From contig NZ_CP081964.1 in NCBI RefSeq assembly GCF_019844075.1, positions 2,356,001-2,420,000 on the forward strand: DNA of 64,000 nt, read 5' to 3'. Position numbers and translations under genes: made by a program. This stretch comes from Curtobacterium sp. TC1 (GTDB lineage Bacteria; Actinomycetota; Actinomycetes; Actinomycetales; Microbacteriaceae). The number at the start of each line of letters is the position of its first letter. The first letter of the stretch is position 1. Of this stretch, positions 22,175 through 30,329 are shown piece after piece. Below the pieces are notes generated by a model. That model was not told the DNA's origin. It did not search any database and saw nothing but the letters and a program-made list of their open reading frames with translations.

Positions 22175-22656
22175 GCGACCACGCACGGTGCCGGGTCCAC
22201 CATCCGGTGCGAGGTTGCACACGTGGTGCGCGCCCACAGCGCCGCACGAAGCACGGAACCTCACACCGGCCCGCAACGCGCGCACCGTGCAGACGGGAGG
22301 CCCGAGGCAGGCCCGCACCGCGCCTCCCGTCCAGCGGCGACCACGCACGGTGCCGGGACCACCATCCGGTGCGAGGTCGCACACGTGGTGCGCGCCCACA
22401 GCGCCGCACGAAGCACGGAACCTCACACCGGCCCGCAACGCGCGCACCGTGCAGACGGGAGGCCCGTGGCGGGCCCGCACCGCGCCTCCCGTCCAGCGGC
22501 GACCACGCACGGTGCCGGGACCGCCATCCGGTGCGAGGTTGCACACGTGGTGCGCGCCCACAGCGCCGCACGAAGCGCGCAACCCTGCACGGGCCCGCAA
22601 CGCGCGCACCGTGCAGACGGGGGGCCCGTGGCGGGCCCGCACCGCGCCTCCCGTCC
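22175..22656. repeat. Three tandem copies of a 162-bp non-coding unit
   Basis: Units begin at 22175, 22337 and 22499 (each GCGACCACGCACGGTGCCGG) and are well over 85% alike; the third fades at about 22656. Each holds an inverted pair GAGGTT(G/C)C ... GGAACCTC about 44 bp apart and a hairpin-like GACGGGAGGC ... GCCTCCCGTC. In unit 3 the right arm changes to GCAACCC, which pairs with GGTTGC, so pairing is kept although the bases differ. The array fills most of the 562-bp gap between the lipoprotein and tRNA-Arg. No coding sense is apparent; open frames through it simply repeat with the unit. Confidence 0.9.
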
Positions 22657-22735
22657 GCCCTGCAGTCGCGTCCCCTGCGCGACACGCGCTGTCCGGGACC
22701 GCGCGCCGGACCTGCTACGGTTGTTCCACCCCTTG

Positions 22736-22810
22736 GCCCCCATAGCTCAGGGGATAGAGCACTGCCCTCCGGAGGCAGGGGCGGAGGTTCGAATCCTCCT
22801 GGGGGCACCA
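22736..22810 (+). tRNA. tRNA-Arg (anticodon CCG)
   Basis: A full cloverleaf can be drawn: acceptor GCCCCCA/TGGGGGC, D-arm GCTC...GAGC, anticodon stem CTGCC/GGCAG with loop CTCCGGA, and T-arm GGAGG TTCGAAT CCTCC. The anticodon CCG reads the arginine codon CGG. The discriminator base is A and the CCA end is encoded (22808-22810). No duplicated 3' end was seen nearby, so there is no sign that an element has integrated here. Confidence 0.97.
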
Positions 22811-22882
22811 GAACAACACCGCAGGGCCATGCGGGTCGAAGCCGGGGCGCCACGCCGCGCGACGACGGTCGGGTCCGCCCGG

Positions 22883-22888
22883 TAGCGT
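22883..22888 (+). promoter_or_regulatory. -10 box TAGCGT of a probable leaderless transcript
   Basis: TAGCGT lies 6 nt before the ATG of the Gfo/Idh/MocA oxidoreductase at 22895, and no ribosome binding site is present. Confidence 0.45.
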
Positions 22889-22894
22889 GCCGGC

Positions 22895-23953
22895 ATGACG
22901 ATGACGTTCCCCGAGCCCGAGGTCCACGCGCTCCGAGGCGGGCCGACGCTCGGGTGGGGCGTGATCGGCCCCGGGCAGATCGCGAACGACTTCACCGCCA
23001 CGGTGCACGCGAACTCCGACCAGCGCGTCGTCGCCGTGGGGTCTCGCTCCCCCGAGCGTGCCGCCGCCTTCGCCGCCCGCCACGGCGTCCCCGGGGTGCA
23101 CGGCTCGTACGAGGCCCTCGTCGCGGACCCCACCGTCGACGTCGTCTACGTCGCTTCCCCGCACCCGCAGCACCTCGGGCACGCGCTGCTCGCGATCGCC
23201 GCGGGCAAGCACGTCCTCGTCGAGAAGCCGATGACGACCTCGGCCGCGGACACCCGCACCCTCGCCGACGCCGCACGGGCCGAGGGCGTCCTGGCGATGG
23301 AGGCGATGTGGACCCGGTACCTGCCCGGCTCCACGGTGATCGCCCGTCTGCTCGCAGAGGGCGCCCTCGGCGACGTCCGGCTCGCGACCGTGGACGTCGG
23401 GTGGCCGCACGACCCGGACGCGGCCGACCGCATGTTCGACCCCGCCGCCGGCGGCGGCGCACTCCTCGATGCCGGTGTCTACGGGCACTGGTTCGCACGG
23501 TTCGCCACCGGCGCCCCGGTGACCAGCAGCACGACGGGAGCGGTCTCGGATCGCGGGGTCGACCTCCAGTCCGTCACCGTGTCGACGGCGGACGGTGGCG
23601 CACAGGCCGTGGTGGCCACGTCGATGACGGCGTGGACGCCGGGGCTGGCGGCCATCGCGGGCAGCCGGGCCACCGTGCGGTACACCGACCACTTCGTGTT
23701 CCCGGCGTCGTTCGCGGTGCACCACCGGGGTGGGGAGGACCGCTGGTCGGAGCCGACCGGGCTGCGGGGTCGGCAGGGGCTCGTCTGGCAGGCGGCGGCG
23801 CTCGCCCGGTACGTGGCGGACGGCCGGACGGAGTCGCCGGTGCACTCGCTCGACGACTCGATCGGGATCGCGCGGGCGCTCGACGCGGCGCGTGCGGACC
23901 TCGGCTCCGGGGCCGTGGCGTCTGTTTCCGAGCGCGACACCTCGACCCCCTAG
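22895..23953 (+). CDS. Gfo/Idh/MocA family oxidoreductase
   Basis: A 352-aa NAD(P)-dependent oxidoreductase with an N-terminal Rossmann fold (GWGVIGPGQIANDF, about residues 19-32) and the family EKPMTTS motif that supplies the catalytic lysine. The C-terminal domain holds DAGVYGHWFARF. Members act on sugars, inositols or related polyols; the substrate is not evident. It stands alone, 85 bp after tRNA-Arg and 45 bp before the synthetase gene, and could be cotranscribed with the latter, although the synthetase has its own good ribosome binding site. Confidence 0.9.
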   Translation: MTMTFPEPEVHALRGGPTLGWGVIGPGQIANDFTATVHANSDQRVVAVGSRSPERAAAFAARHGVPGVHGSYEALVADPTVDVVYVASPHPQHLGHALLAIAAGKHVLVEKPMTTSAADTRTLADAARAEGVLAMEAMWTRYLPGSTVIARLLAEGALGDVRLATVDVGWPHDPDAADRMFDPAAGGGALLDAGVYGHWFARFATGAPVTSSTTGAVSDRGVDLQSVTVSTADGGAQAVVATSMTAWTPGLAAIAGSRATVRYTDHFVFPASFAVHHRGGEDRWSEPTGLRGRQGLVWQAAALARYVADGRTESPVHSLDDSIGIARALDAARADLGSGAVASVSERDTSTP

Positions 23954-23998
23954 GATCACGGGCCGGTCGTCCTGCACGCGACCGGGAAGAGGGAACCG

Positions 23999-26900
23999 AT
24001 GACCACCGGCACCGGGAACGCGCAGCTCGAACTCGCCCGCGGCGGGGACGCCCCTGCGCCACGGACGCTGTTCGACGTCCTCGCGGCGACCGCGGCCACC
24101 CACCCGACCGCCACCGCGCTCGAGGACCCCGCCGGCACCGTCGACTACGCCGCCCTGCTCGACCTGGTGCGCGCGCAAGCCGACGACCTCGCCCGTCGCG
24201 GTGTCCGACGGGGCGACCGGGTCGGCGTGCGGATCCCCTCCGGCGGACGCGACCTGTACCTGTCGATCCTCGCCGTCCTCGCCGCCGGAGCCGCGTACGT
24301 GCCCGTCGACGCCGACGACCCCGAGGAACGCGCGACCCTGGTGTTCGGCGAGGCCAGCGTCGTGGGCGTCATCGGAGCCGGCGGTGTCCTGCGCGATCGG
24401 GACGGCGGCGAGCTGCCCGTGACGGATCCTGCGGCGAGCGCCGCACTCCCCCGCGAGGACGACGATGCGTGGATCATCTTCACGTCCGGGTCCACGGGGG
24501 TGCCGAAGGGCGTGGCGGTCACCCATCGCAGTGCTGCGGCGTTCGTGGACGCCGAGGCGCGGATGTTCCTGCAGTCGGCGCCGATCGGTCCGGGCGACCG
24601 GGTGCTGGCGGGGCTGAGTGTGGCGTTCGACGCGTCGTGCGAGGAGATGTGGTTGGCGTGGGGGCACGGTGCCGCGTTGGTGCCGGCGCCGCGGTCGTTG
24701 GTGCGGACGGGGGTGGACCTGGGGCCGTGGCTCATCGCGCACATGATCACGGTGGTGTCGACGGTGCCGACGCTCGCGGCGCTGTGGCCGGACGACGCGT
24801 TGGAGCAGGTGCGGCTGGTGATCTTCGGTGGTGAGGCGTGCCCGCCGGAGCTGGCGGCGCGCATCGCGAGTCGTGACCGTGAGGTGTGGAACACGTACGG
24901 GCCGACCGAGGCGACGGTGGTGGCGTGCGGGTCCCTGCTCGACGGGAGCCAGCCGATCCGGATCGGGCTGCCGCTGGACGGGTGGGACCTGGCGGTGGTG
25001 GACGCTGCCGGGCAGCGGGTGGAGCCCGGTGGGGTCGGTGAGCTCGTGATCGGTGGTGTCGGGTTGGGTCGGTACCTGGACCCGGCGAAGGACGCGGAGA
25101 AGTACGCGCCGTTCCCGGAGCTCGGGTGGGCTCGGGCGTACCGGAGCGGTGACCTGGTGCGGTACGACCCCGAGGGACTCGTGTTCCAGGGACGCGCGGA
25201 CGACCAGGTGAAGCTCGGGGGTCGGCGGATCGAGCTCGGTGAGATCGACGCGGCCCTGCAGGCGCTCGACGACGTGGCGGGTGGTGCGGCGGTGGTGCAG
25301 CGGACCCCTGCGGGGAACCAGGTGCTGGTCGGGTACGTGGCTCCGGTCGCGGGTGCCACGGTCGACGTCGCGCTCGCGAACGCCCGGTTGCGGCAGGAGC
25401 TGCCCGCTGCCCTCGTGCCGCTCGTCGCGGTGGTGGACACGCTGCCGACGCGGACGTCGGGCAAGGTCGACCGTGCCGCCCTGCCGTGGCCGTTGCCCGG
25501 GGCGACCAACGCCGCGATGCTGCCGGACACCGTCGCCTGGATCGCGGAGCGGTGGGCGGCGATCCTCGGGGTGCCGGTGTCGAGCGTCGACGACGACTTC
25601 TTCGCGCACGGCGGCGGTTCGTTGACGGCGGCGCAGCTCGTCTCGGCGATCCGCGAGCGGTTCCCGACGACGACGGTGGCGGACGTGTACGACCACCCGC
25701 GCATCGGTGCGCTGGCGGCCGCGCTGGACGAGTCCGGTCCGGTCGCGGCGGCGTCGCGCGACGTGACCCCGGTCCCGCCGGCGACGGGGCTCGCGATGAC
25801 GGTGCTCGGGCTGCCGGTGCAGGTGCTGCGCGGGCTGCGGGTGCTGACATGGACGGCGTCGGTCGCGGCGGTGCTGCACGCGACCACGCTGCCGTTCCTG
25901 CCGGTGCTCCCCTGGCCGGCACTCGTGGTCGCGCTGCTGGTGTTCGTGACGCCGATCGGCAAGATGGCGCTGACGGTCGTGCTCGCCCGGCTGCTGCTCG
26001 TCGGGGTGCGGCCCGGCGACCACCCCCGTGGCGGTTCGGTGCACCTGCGGGTCTGGCTGGCGGAGCGGATCGCCGAGGCGGTCGACGGCCCCTCGACCGC
26101 CGGGGCGCCGTGGATCAGCTACTACGCCCGTGCACTGGGGGCGCGGATCGGCACCGACGTCGACCTGCACACGCTCCCGCCGGTCACCGGGATGCTCACG
26201 ATCGGCAAGCGTGCGTCGATCGAGCCGGAGGTCGACCTCGCGGGGCACTGGGTGGACGGCGACGTGTTCCGACTGGGTCGGGTGCGCGTCGAGGACGACG
26301 CGGTCGTGCACAGCCGCACCACGCTGCTGCCCGGTGCGCACGTGGGCGCGGGCGCCGAGGTCGAGGCCGGTTCGGCCGTCGCCGGCCGGGTGCCCGCCGG
26401 GGAACGCTGGGCGGGTTCGCCCGCCGAACGCGTCGGCTCGGCCAGGCACAGCCGGGAGGCCCGTCCCCCGTCGCGTCGACGCTGGCTGCTGGCGTACGGG
26501 GCCGGCTCCGTGGCCGTGGCCGGGTTGCCGGTGATCGGTGTCGCGGTCGGGCTGCTGGTCGCCGCCGCCCTGGTCGGGCGCGCGCCGACGCTCGGTGACG
26601 CGGTCCTGCGCGCCCTCGCGACGGTGCCGCTCGCGACCGTGGTCGCCGGGGCCGTGTACGCCCTGCTCGTGGTGGGGTCGGTGCGGCTCCTGGGCATCGG
26701 GTTGCACGAGGGACGCCACCCCGTGCGCTCGCGCATCGGCTGGCAGGCGTGGTCGACGGAGCGGGTGCTCGACGCGGCCCGGACGCTGCTGTTCCCCCTG
26801 TACGCCTCGCTCGTGACGCCGGTGTGGCTGCGGCTGCTCGGAGCGAAGGTCGGCCGGAACACGGAGATCTCCACGGTCCTGCTCATCCCCGCGCTGACGC

Positions 26901-27883
26901 AGATCGCGTCCGGGGCGTTCCTGGCCGACGACACCATGGTCGCGACGTACGAGCTCGGCGGGGGCCGGGTGCGGATCGGCCGGTCGAAGGTGGGCAGGCG
27001 GGCCTTCCTCGGCAACAGCGGGATGACGGGCGCCGGACGCTCCGTACCGCGCGAAGCCCTGGTGGCGGTCCTGTCCGCCGTGCCGAAGAAGGCCAAGCGC
27101 GGGTCGTCGTGGCTCGGCTCGCCCCCGGTGCGGCTCCGCCGTGCGGCGACGCAGTTCGACGAGGAGCGCACCTTCCGTCCGCCGGTGCGGCTCAAGGTCG
27201 CCCGCGGCTGCTGGGAGCTGCTGCGGCTCGTGGCGCCGATGGTGTCCGCGGGCGTCGCCCTCGGTGTGGCCGGCACGCTGCTCGCCCTGTGGTCCGCGGT
27301 CGGTGTCGGGTGGACGGTGCTGCTCGCCGGGCCGGTGCTGATCGTCGCCGGCGCCGTCGCCGCGGTGGTGTCGACGATCGCGAAGTGGGTCTTCGTCGGC
27401 CGGATCACCGCCCGCGAGCACCCGCTGTGGTCGTCGTTCGTCTGGCGCAACGAGGTGCAGGACACCTTCGTCGAGACGGTCGCCCGGCCGTGGTTCGCCG
27501 AGCAGGCCACCGGCACCCCGGCCCTGGCGGCGTGGCTGCGGAGCCTCGGTGCGACGATCGGCCGCGGCACCTGGCTCGAGACCTACTGGCTCCCCGAGGC
27601 CGACCTCGTGACGATCGGCGCCGGCGCCTCGGTGGCGCGCGGGACCGTCGTGCAGACCCACCTGTTCCACGACCGCGTGATGCAGCTCGACGCCGTCCGG
27701 CTCGACGCCGGGGCGACCCTCGGCCCGCACAGCGTCGTCCTGCCCGCCGCGGGCATCGGCACGGGCGCGACGGTGGGTCCGGCCTCGCTCGTGATGCGCG
27801 GCGAGCAGGTGCCCACCGGGTCGCGGTGGTCCGGCAACCCCATCGCTCCGTGGACAGCCGAACCGGGCTCCGTGGCGGACTGA
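23999..27883 (+). CDS. Pls/PosA-type membrane-bound single-module nonribosomal peptide synthetase
   Basis: A 1294-aa protein with the layout of epsilon-poly-L-lysine synthetase. Residues 20-490 are an adenylation domain: A3 FTSGSTGVPKG near 160, A4 FDASCEEMW near 209, A5 NTYGPTEATVVACGS near 297, A7 YRSGDLVRYD, A8 GRADDQVKLGGRRIELGE and A10 TSGKVDR near 483. A carrier domain follows, with its phosphopantetheine serine in HGGGSLTAAQ near 540. Then come three membrane pairs (about 615-668, 829-900 and 1080-1132), each followed by a left-handed beta-helix soluble domain. There is no condensation or thioesterase domain. In this family the beta-helix domains make iterative isopeptide bonds. The glutamate in FDASCEEMW, at the usual tryptophan pocket position, might favour a basic substrate. 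Start: ATG after GAGGGA. Confidence 0.9.
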   Translation: MTTGTGNAQLELARGGDAPAPRTLFDVLAATAATHPTATALEDPAGTVDYAALLDLVRAQADDLARRGVRRGDRVGVRIPSGGRDLYLSILAVLAAGAAYVPVDADDPEERATLVFGEASVVGVIGAGGVLRDRDGGELPVTDPAASAALPREDDDAWIIFTSGSTGVPKGVAVTHRSAAAFVDAEARMFLQSAPIGPGDRVLAGLSVAFDASCEEMWLAWGHGAALVPAPRSLVRTGVDLGPWLIAHMITVVSTVPTLAALWPDDALEQVRLVIFGGEACPPELAARIASRDREVWNTYGPTEATVVACGSLLDGSQPIRIGLPLDGWDLAVVDAAGQRVEPGGVGELVIGGVGLGRYLDPAKDAEKYAPFPELGWARAYRSGDLVRYDPEGLVFQGRADDQVKLGGRRIELGEIDAALQALDDVAGGAAVVQRTPAGNQVLVGYVAPVAGATVDVALANARLRQELPAALVPLVAVVDTLPTRTSGKVDRAALPWPLPGATNAAMLPDTVAWIAERWAAILGVPVSSVDDDFFAHGGGSLTAAQLVSAIRERFPTTTVADVYDHPRIGALAAALDESGPVAAASRDVTPVPPATGLAMTVLGLPVQVLRGLRVLTWTASVAAVLHATTLPFLPVLPWPALVVALLVFVTPIGKMALTVVLARLLLVGVRPGDHPRGGSVHLRVWLAERIAEAVDGPSTAGAPWISYYARALGARIGTDVDLHTLPPVTGMLTIGKRASIEPEVDLAGHWVDGDVFRLGRVRVEDDAVVHSRTTLLPGAHVGAGAEVEAGSAVAGRVPAGERWAGSPAERVGSARHSREARPPSRRRWLLAYGAGSVAVAGLPVIGVAVGLLVAAALVGRAPTLGDAVLRALATVPLATVVAGAVYALLVVGSVRLLGIGLHEGRHPVRSRIGWQAWSTERVLDAARTLLFPLYASLVTPVWLRLLGAKVGRNTEISTVLLIPALTQIASGAFLADDTMVATYELGGGRVRIGRSKVGRRAFLGNSGMTGAGRSVPREALVAVLSAVPKKAKRGSSWLGSPPVRLRRAATQFDEERTFRPPVRLKVARGCWELLRLVAPMVSAGVALGVAGTLLALWSAVGVGWTVLLAGPVLIVAGAVAAVVSTIAKWVFVGRITAREHPLWSSFVWRNEVQDTFVETVARPWFAEQATGTPALAAWLRSLGATIGRGTWLETYWLPEADLVTIGAGASVARGTVVQTHLFHDRVMQLDAVRLDAGATLGPHSVVLPAAGIGTGATVGPASLVMRGEQVPTGSRWSGNPIAPWTAEPGSVAD
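26454..26464 (+). repeat. GGGAGGCCCGT motif inside the synthetase gene
   Basis: This copy of the dispersed motif encodes the SREARP part of a linker between the first beta-helix domain and the next membrane helix. It keeps the reading frame. Confidence 0.5.
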
Positions 27884-27891
27884 CCGCCGCC

Positions 27892-29238
27892 ATGGGGTTG
27901 ACTGAGACCGTGCCGAACACCTCCGCTGCCGACCCGTACACCCCGCACAGCGGCGACCGACGCTGGAGCGCCGAGCACTACGACCTCCGCCTCGACTACC
28001 GCGTCGCCACGAACCGCCTCGACGGCACCGCGACGATCACCGCGCGCGCCCTCGAGCCGCTCGACAAGATCGTGGTCGACCTGCACGGCCTGAGCGTCGA
28101 GCGCGCCGACGTCGACGGTGCCCGCGCGAAGAAGGTGTCGAACGCCGTGCACAAGGTCACCGTCACCCCGGCGTCCCCGATCGCGGCCGGCACGACGTTC
28201 ACCGTGCACCTGAAGTACCGCGGCAACCCGCGCCCCGTGCGCAGCGCCTGGGGCCAGGTCGGGTGGGAGGAGCTCACCGACGGCGTCATCGTCGCGGCCC
28301 AGCCGACCGGGGCACCCTCGTGGTTCCCGTGCAACGACCGACCGGACGACAAGGCGACCTACCGGTTCGAGATCGCCGCCGAGGCCGCGTACGACGTCCT
28401 GGCGAACGGCGACCTCCTCGGCAAGGAACGCGACCGGATCGGCACCCGCTGGACCTACGCCACCACCGAGCCGATGGCGACGTACCTGGCGACGGTGCAG
28501 ATCGGCCGGTACCGCACGACGAGGCTCCGCGGCGCCGTCGTCCCCGTCACCCTGCACCACCCCTCCGACCTGGCGACCGCCGCGAAGACCGACTTCGGTC
28601 AGGTGCCGGAGATGCTCGCGCTGTTCTCCGACCGCTTCGGCCCGTACCCGTTCGCGGCGTACGGCGTCGTGGTCACCGACGACGAGCTCGAGATCCCGCT
28701 CGAAGCCCACGGGCTGGCGGTGTTCGGCCGCAACCACGTCGACGGCGAGCACGGCACCGACCGGCTCATCGCGCACGAGCTCGCCCACCAGTGGTTCGGC
28801 AACTCGGTGACGGTCGCGCGCTGGCAGGACATCTGGCTGCACGAGGGGTTCGCCTGCTACGCCGAGTGGCTCTGGTCCGAGGAACGCGGTGGCGACACCG
28901 CCGACACGCTCGCGGCGGAGTACCGGCAGGGCCTGCTCGACCAGCCCGAGGACCTCGTCGTCGGGGACCCCGGCGCGAAGGACATGTTCGACGACCGCGT
29001 CTACAAGCGCGGCGCCCTCGCCCTGCACGCCGTCCGCCGCACGTTCGGCGACGACGCGTTCTTCGCCGGGCTCCGGAGCATCACCGAACGGCACCGGCAC
29101 GGTTCGGTGACGGTGCCCGACGTGCTCGGGGCGTTCGCGGACGCCGCCGGCCGTCCCGTCGCGGACGTCCGTGCGGTCACCGGCCCGTGGATCGACGAGG
29201 CGTCGGTTCCGGCGCTGCTCGCGCCCCGCGTCGACTAG
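27892..29238 (+). CDS. M1 family metallopeptidase
   Basis: A 448-aa zinc aminopeptidase of the short actinobacterial M1 type. The zinc site is HELAHQWFG near residue 295, with the third ligand in WLHEGFACY about 18 residues after the second histidine; the catalytic tyrosine is probably in DDRVYKRGALAL. The exopeptidase GAMEN motif is replaced by LEAHG. No signal peptide is visible. The ATG lies 8 bp after the synthetase stop, so the two are very likely cotranscribed. In epsilon-polylysine producers a zinc aminopeptidase degrades the product; a similar role here is an inference. Confidence 0.9.
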   Translation: MGLTETVPNTSAADPYTPHSGDRRWSAEHYDLRLDYRVATNRLDGTATITARALEPLDKIVVDLHGLSVERADVDGARAKKVSNAVHKVTVTPASPIAAGTTFTVHLKYRGNPRPVRSAWGQVGWEELTDGVIVAAQPTGAPSWFPCNDRPDDKATYRFEIAAEAAYDVLANGDLLGKERDRIGTRWTYATTEPMATYLATVQIGRYRTTRLRGAVVPVTLHHPSDLATAAKTDFGQVPEMLALFSDRFGPYPFAAYGVVVTDDELEIPLEAHGLAVFGRNHVDGEHGTDRLIAHELAHQWFGNSVTVARWQDIWLHEGFACYAEWLWSEERGGDTADTLAAEYRQGLLDQPEDLVVGDPGAKDMFDDRVYKRGALALHAVRRTFGDDAFFAGLRSITERHRHGSVTVPDVLGAFADAAGRPVADVRAVTGPWIDEASVPALLAPRVD

Positions 29239-29259
29239 CGGGCTCCGCTGCCCGGCCGG

Positions 29260-29529
29260 CTAGCCCGCCAGTTCGCCGTCGGCCGGGTCGCAGCTGACCT
29301 CGGACCACACCGCGTCGAGCGACAGTCCGACCACACCCGCGACGGCTGCGATGGTCGAGAACGCCGGCGTCGCGATGCGCCCGGTCTCGATCTTGCGGAG
29401 CGTCTCGGGCGAGATCCCGGCGGCGAGGGCGGTGTCGACGATAGACCGTGGACCACGGGCACGACGGAGCAGCGCACCGAGGCGGCGGCCGCGCGCGACC
29501 TCGTCGGGGCTGAGCGGGAGACGGACCAT
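29260..29529 (-). CDS. Small XRE-type helix-turn-helix regulator
   Basis: An 89-aa protein with one XRE/Cro-type HTH domain (about residues 25-80): TALAAGISPETLRKIETGRIATPAFSTIAAVAGVVGLSLDAVW. It contains nothing else, so it is probably a pure DNA-binding repressor. The ATG at 29529 is preferred to a GTG at 29535 because a TACTAT box (29536-29541) lies 6 nt upstream. It is divergent from the methionine aminopeptidase gene and convergent with the M1 peptidase, whose stop is 21 bp away. A palindrome in the shared promoter is a likely operator. Confidence 0.85.
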   Translation of the reverse strand: MVRLPLSPDEVARGRRLGALLRRARGPRSIVDTALAAGISPETLRKIETGRIATPAFSTIAAVAGVVGLSLDAVWSEVSCDPADGELAG

Positions 29530-29535
29530 CCCCAC

Positions 29536-29554
29536 ATAGTAATACCGGTATGAT
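29536..29554. promoter_or_regulatory. Divergent leaderless promoters with palindrome ATACCGGTAT
   Basis: TACTAT (minus strand, 29536-29541) stands 6 nt before the XRE ATG, and TATGAT (plus strand, 29549-29554) stands 7 nt before the map GTG at 29562. The perfect palindrome ATACCGGTAT (29542-29551) fills the space between them and overlaps the map box. A dimeric regulator bound here would block both promoters; the XRE protein is the obvious candidate. Confidence 0.6.
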
Positions 29555-29561
29555 CATCCGC

Positions 29562-30329
29562 GTGATCGAGATCCTGACGCCCGCCGAGGTCGACAAGGCC
29601 CGCGCCACCGGAGCCCTCGTGGGCACCATCCTGCAGACCCTGCGCGAACGCACCCGCGTCGGCACGAACCTGCTCGAGATCGACCGGTGGGCGAAGCAGA
29701 TGATCGAGGACGCCGGTGCCGACTCCTGCTACGTCGACTACGCCCCCTCGTTCGGCCGCGGTCCGTTCGGCCACCACATCTGCACCGCCGTGAACGACGC
29801 CGTGCTGCACGGGCTGCCGCACGACCGGGCCCTCGCCGACGGCGACCTGCTCACCCTCGACCTCGCGGTGTCCCTGGACGGCATCGCCGCCGACGCCGCG
29901 GTGAGCTTCGTCGTCGGCACCCCGCGCGACGAGGACCTCGCCCTCATCGACGCCACCGAGCGCGCCCTCGCCGCCGGGATCGCCGCTGCCGGCCCCGGTG
30001 CGCGCACCGGCGACCTGTCGCACGCGATCGGCACCGTGCTCGAGGCCGCGGGCTACCCGGTCAACGTCGAGTTCGGCGGCCACGGCATCGGTTCGACCAT
30101 GCACCAGGACCCACACGTGTCGAACACCGGCCGCGCGGGTCGCGGCTACACGCTCCGGCCGGGGCTCCTGCTCGCGCTCGAGCCGTGGGTGATGGCCGAC
30201 ACCGACGTGCTCGTCACCGACCCCGACGGCTGGACGCTCCGCAGCGCCACCGGAGCCCGGACGGCCCACACCGAGCACACCATCGCGATCACCGAGGACG
30301 GCGTAGCGGTGCTCACGCTCCCCCGCTGA
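29562..30329 (+). CDS. map: Type I methionine aminopeptidase
   Basis: This enzyme removes the initiator methionine from nascent proteins. The 255-aa protein has the M24 fold with metal ligands in LTLDLAVSLDGIAADAA (two Asp), FGGHGIGSTMHQDP (His), LALEPWV (Glu) and TEHTIAI (Glu). There is no N-terminal zinc or SH3 extension. The GTG at 29562 is preferred to an ATG at 29550 because the latter lies inside the -10 box and palindrome. Most actinobacteria carry another map near secY, so this is probably a second copy, regulated by the divergent XRE gene. Its end overlaps the convergent PPTase gene by 17 bp. Confidence 0.92.
   Translation: MIEILTPAEVDKARATGALVGTILQTLRERTRVGTNLLEIDRWAKQMIEDAGADSCYVDYAPSFGRGPFGHHICTAVNDAVLHGLPHDRALADGDLLTLDLAVSLDGIAADAAVSFVVGTPRDEDLALIDATERALAAGIAAAGPGARTGDLSHAIGTVLEAAGYPVNVEFGGHGIGSTMHQDPHVSNTGRAGRGYTLRPGLLLALEPWVMADTDVLVTDPDGWTLRSATGARTAHTEHTIAITEDGVAVLTLPR

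Noticed and set aside
22175..22656. The 162-bp repeats as a CRISPR array
   Set aside because: Units are contiguous and far too long, there are no unique spacers, and no cas gene is nearby.
22175..22656. Open frames through the 162-bp array as a repeat protein
   Set aside because: 162 is a multiple of 3, so every frame stays open by chance. There is no good start, and the peptide lacks a plausible fold.
22736..22810. tRNA-Arg as an integration site of a genomic island
   Set aside because: No integrase, no direct repeat of the tRNA 3' end, and the flanking genes look like normal chromosome.
22715..27730. A 1671-aa minus-strand frame opposite the oxidoreductase and synthetase genes
   Set aside because: Low-complexity Arg/Pro/His composition, and both sense-strand genes have complete domain sets.
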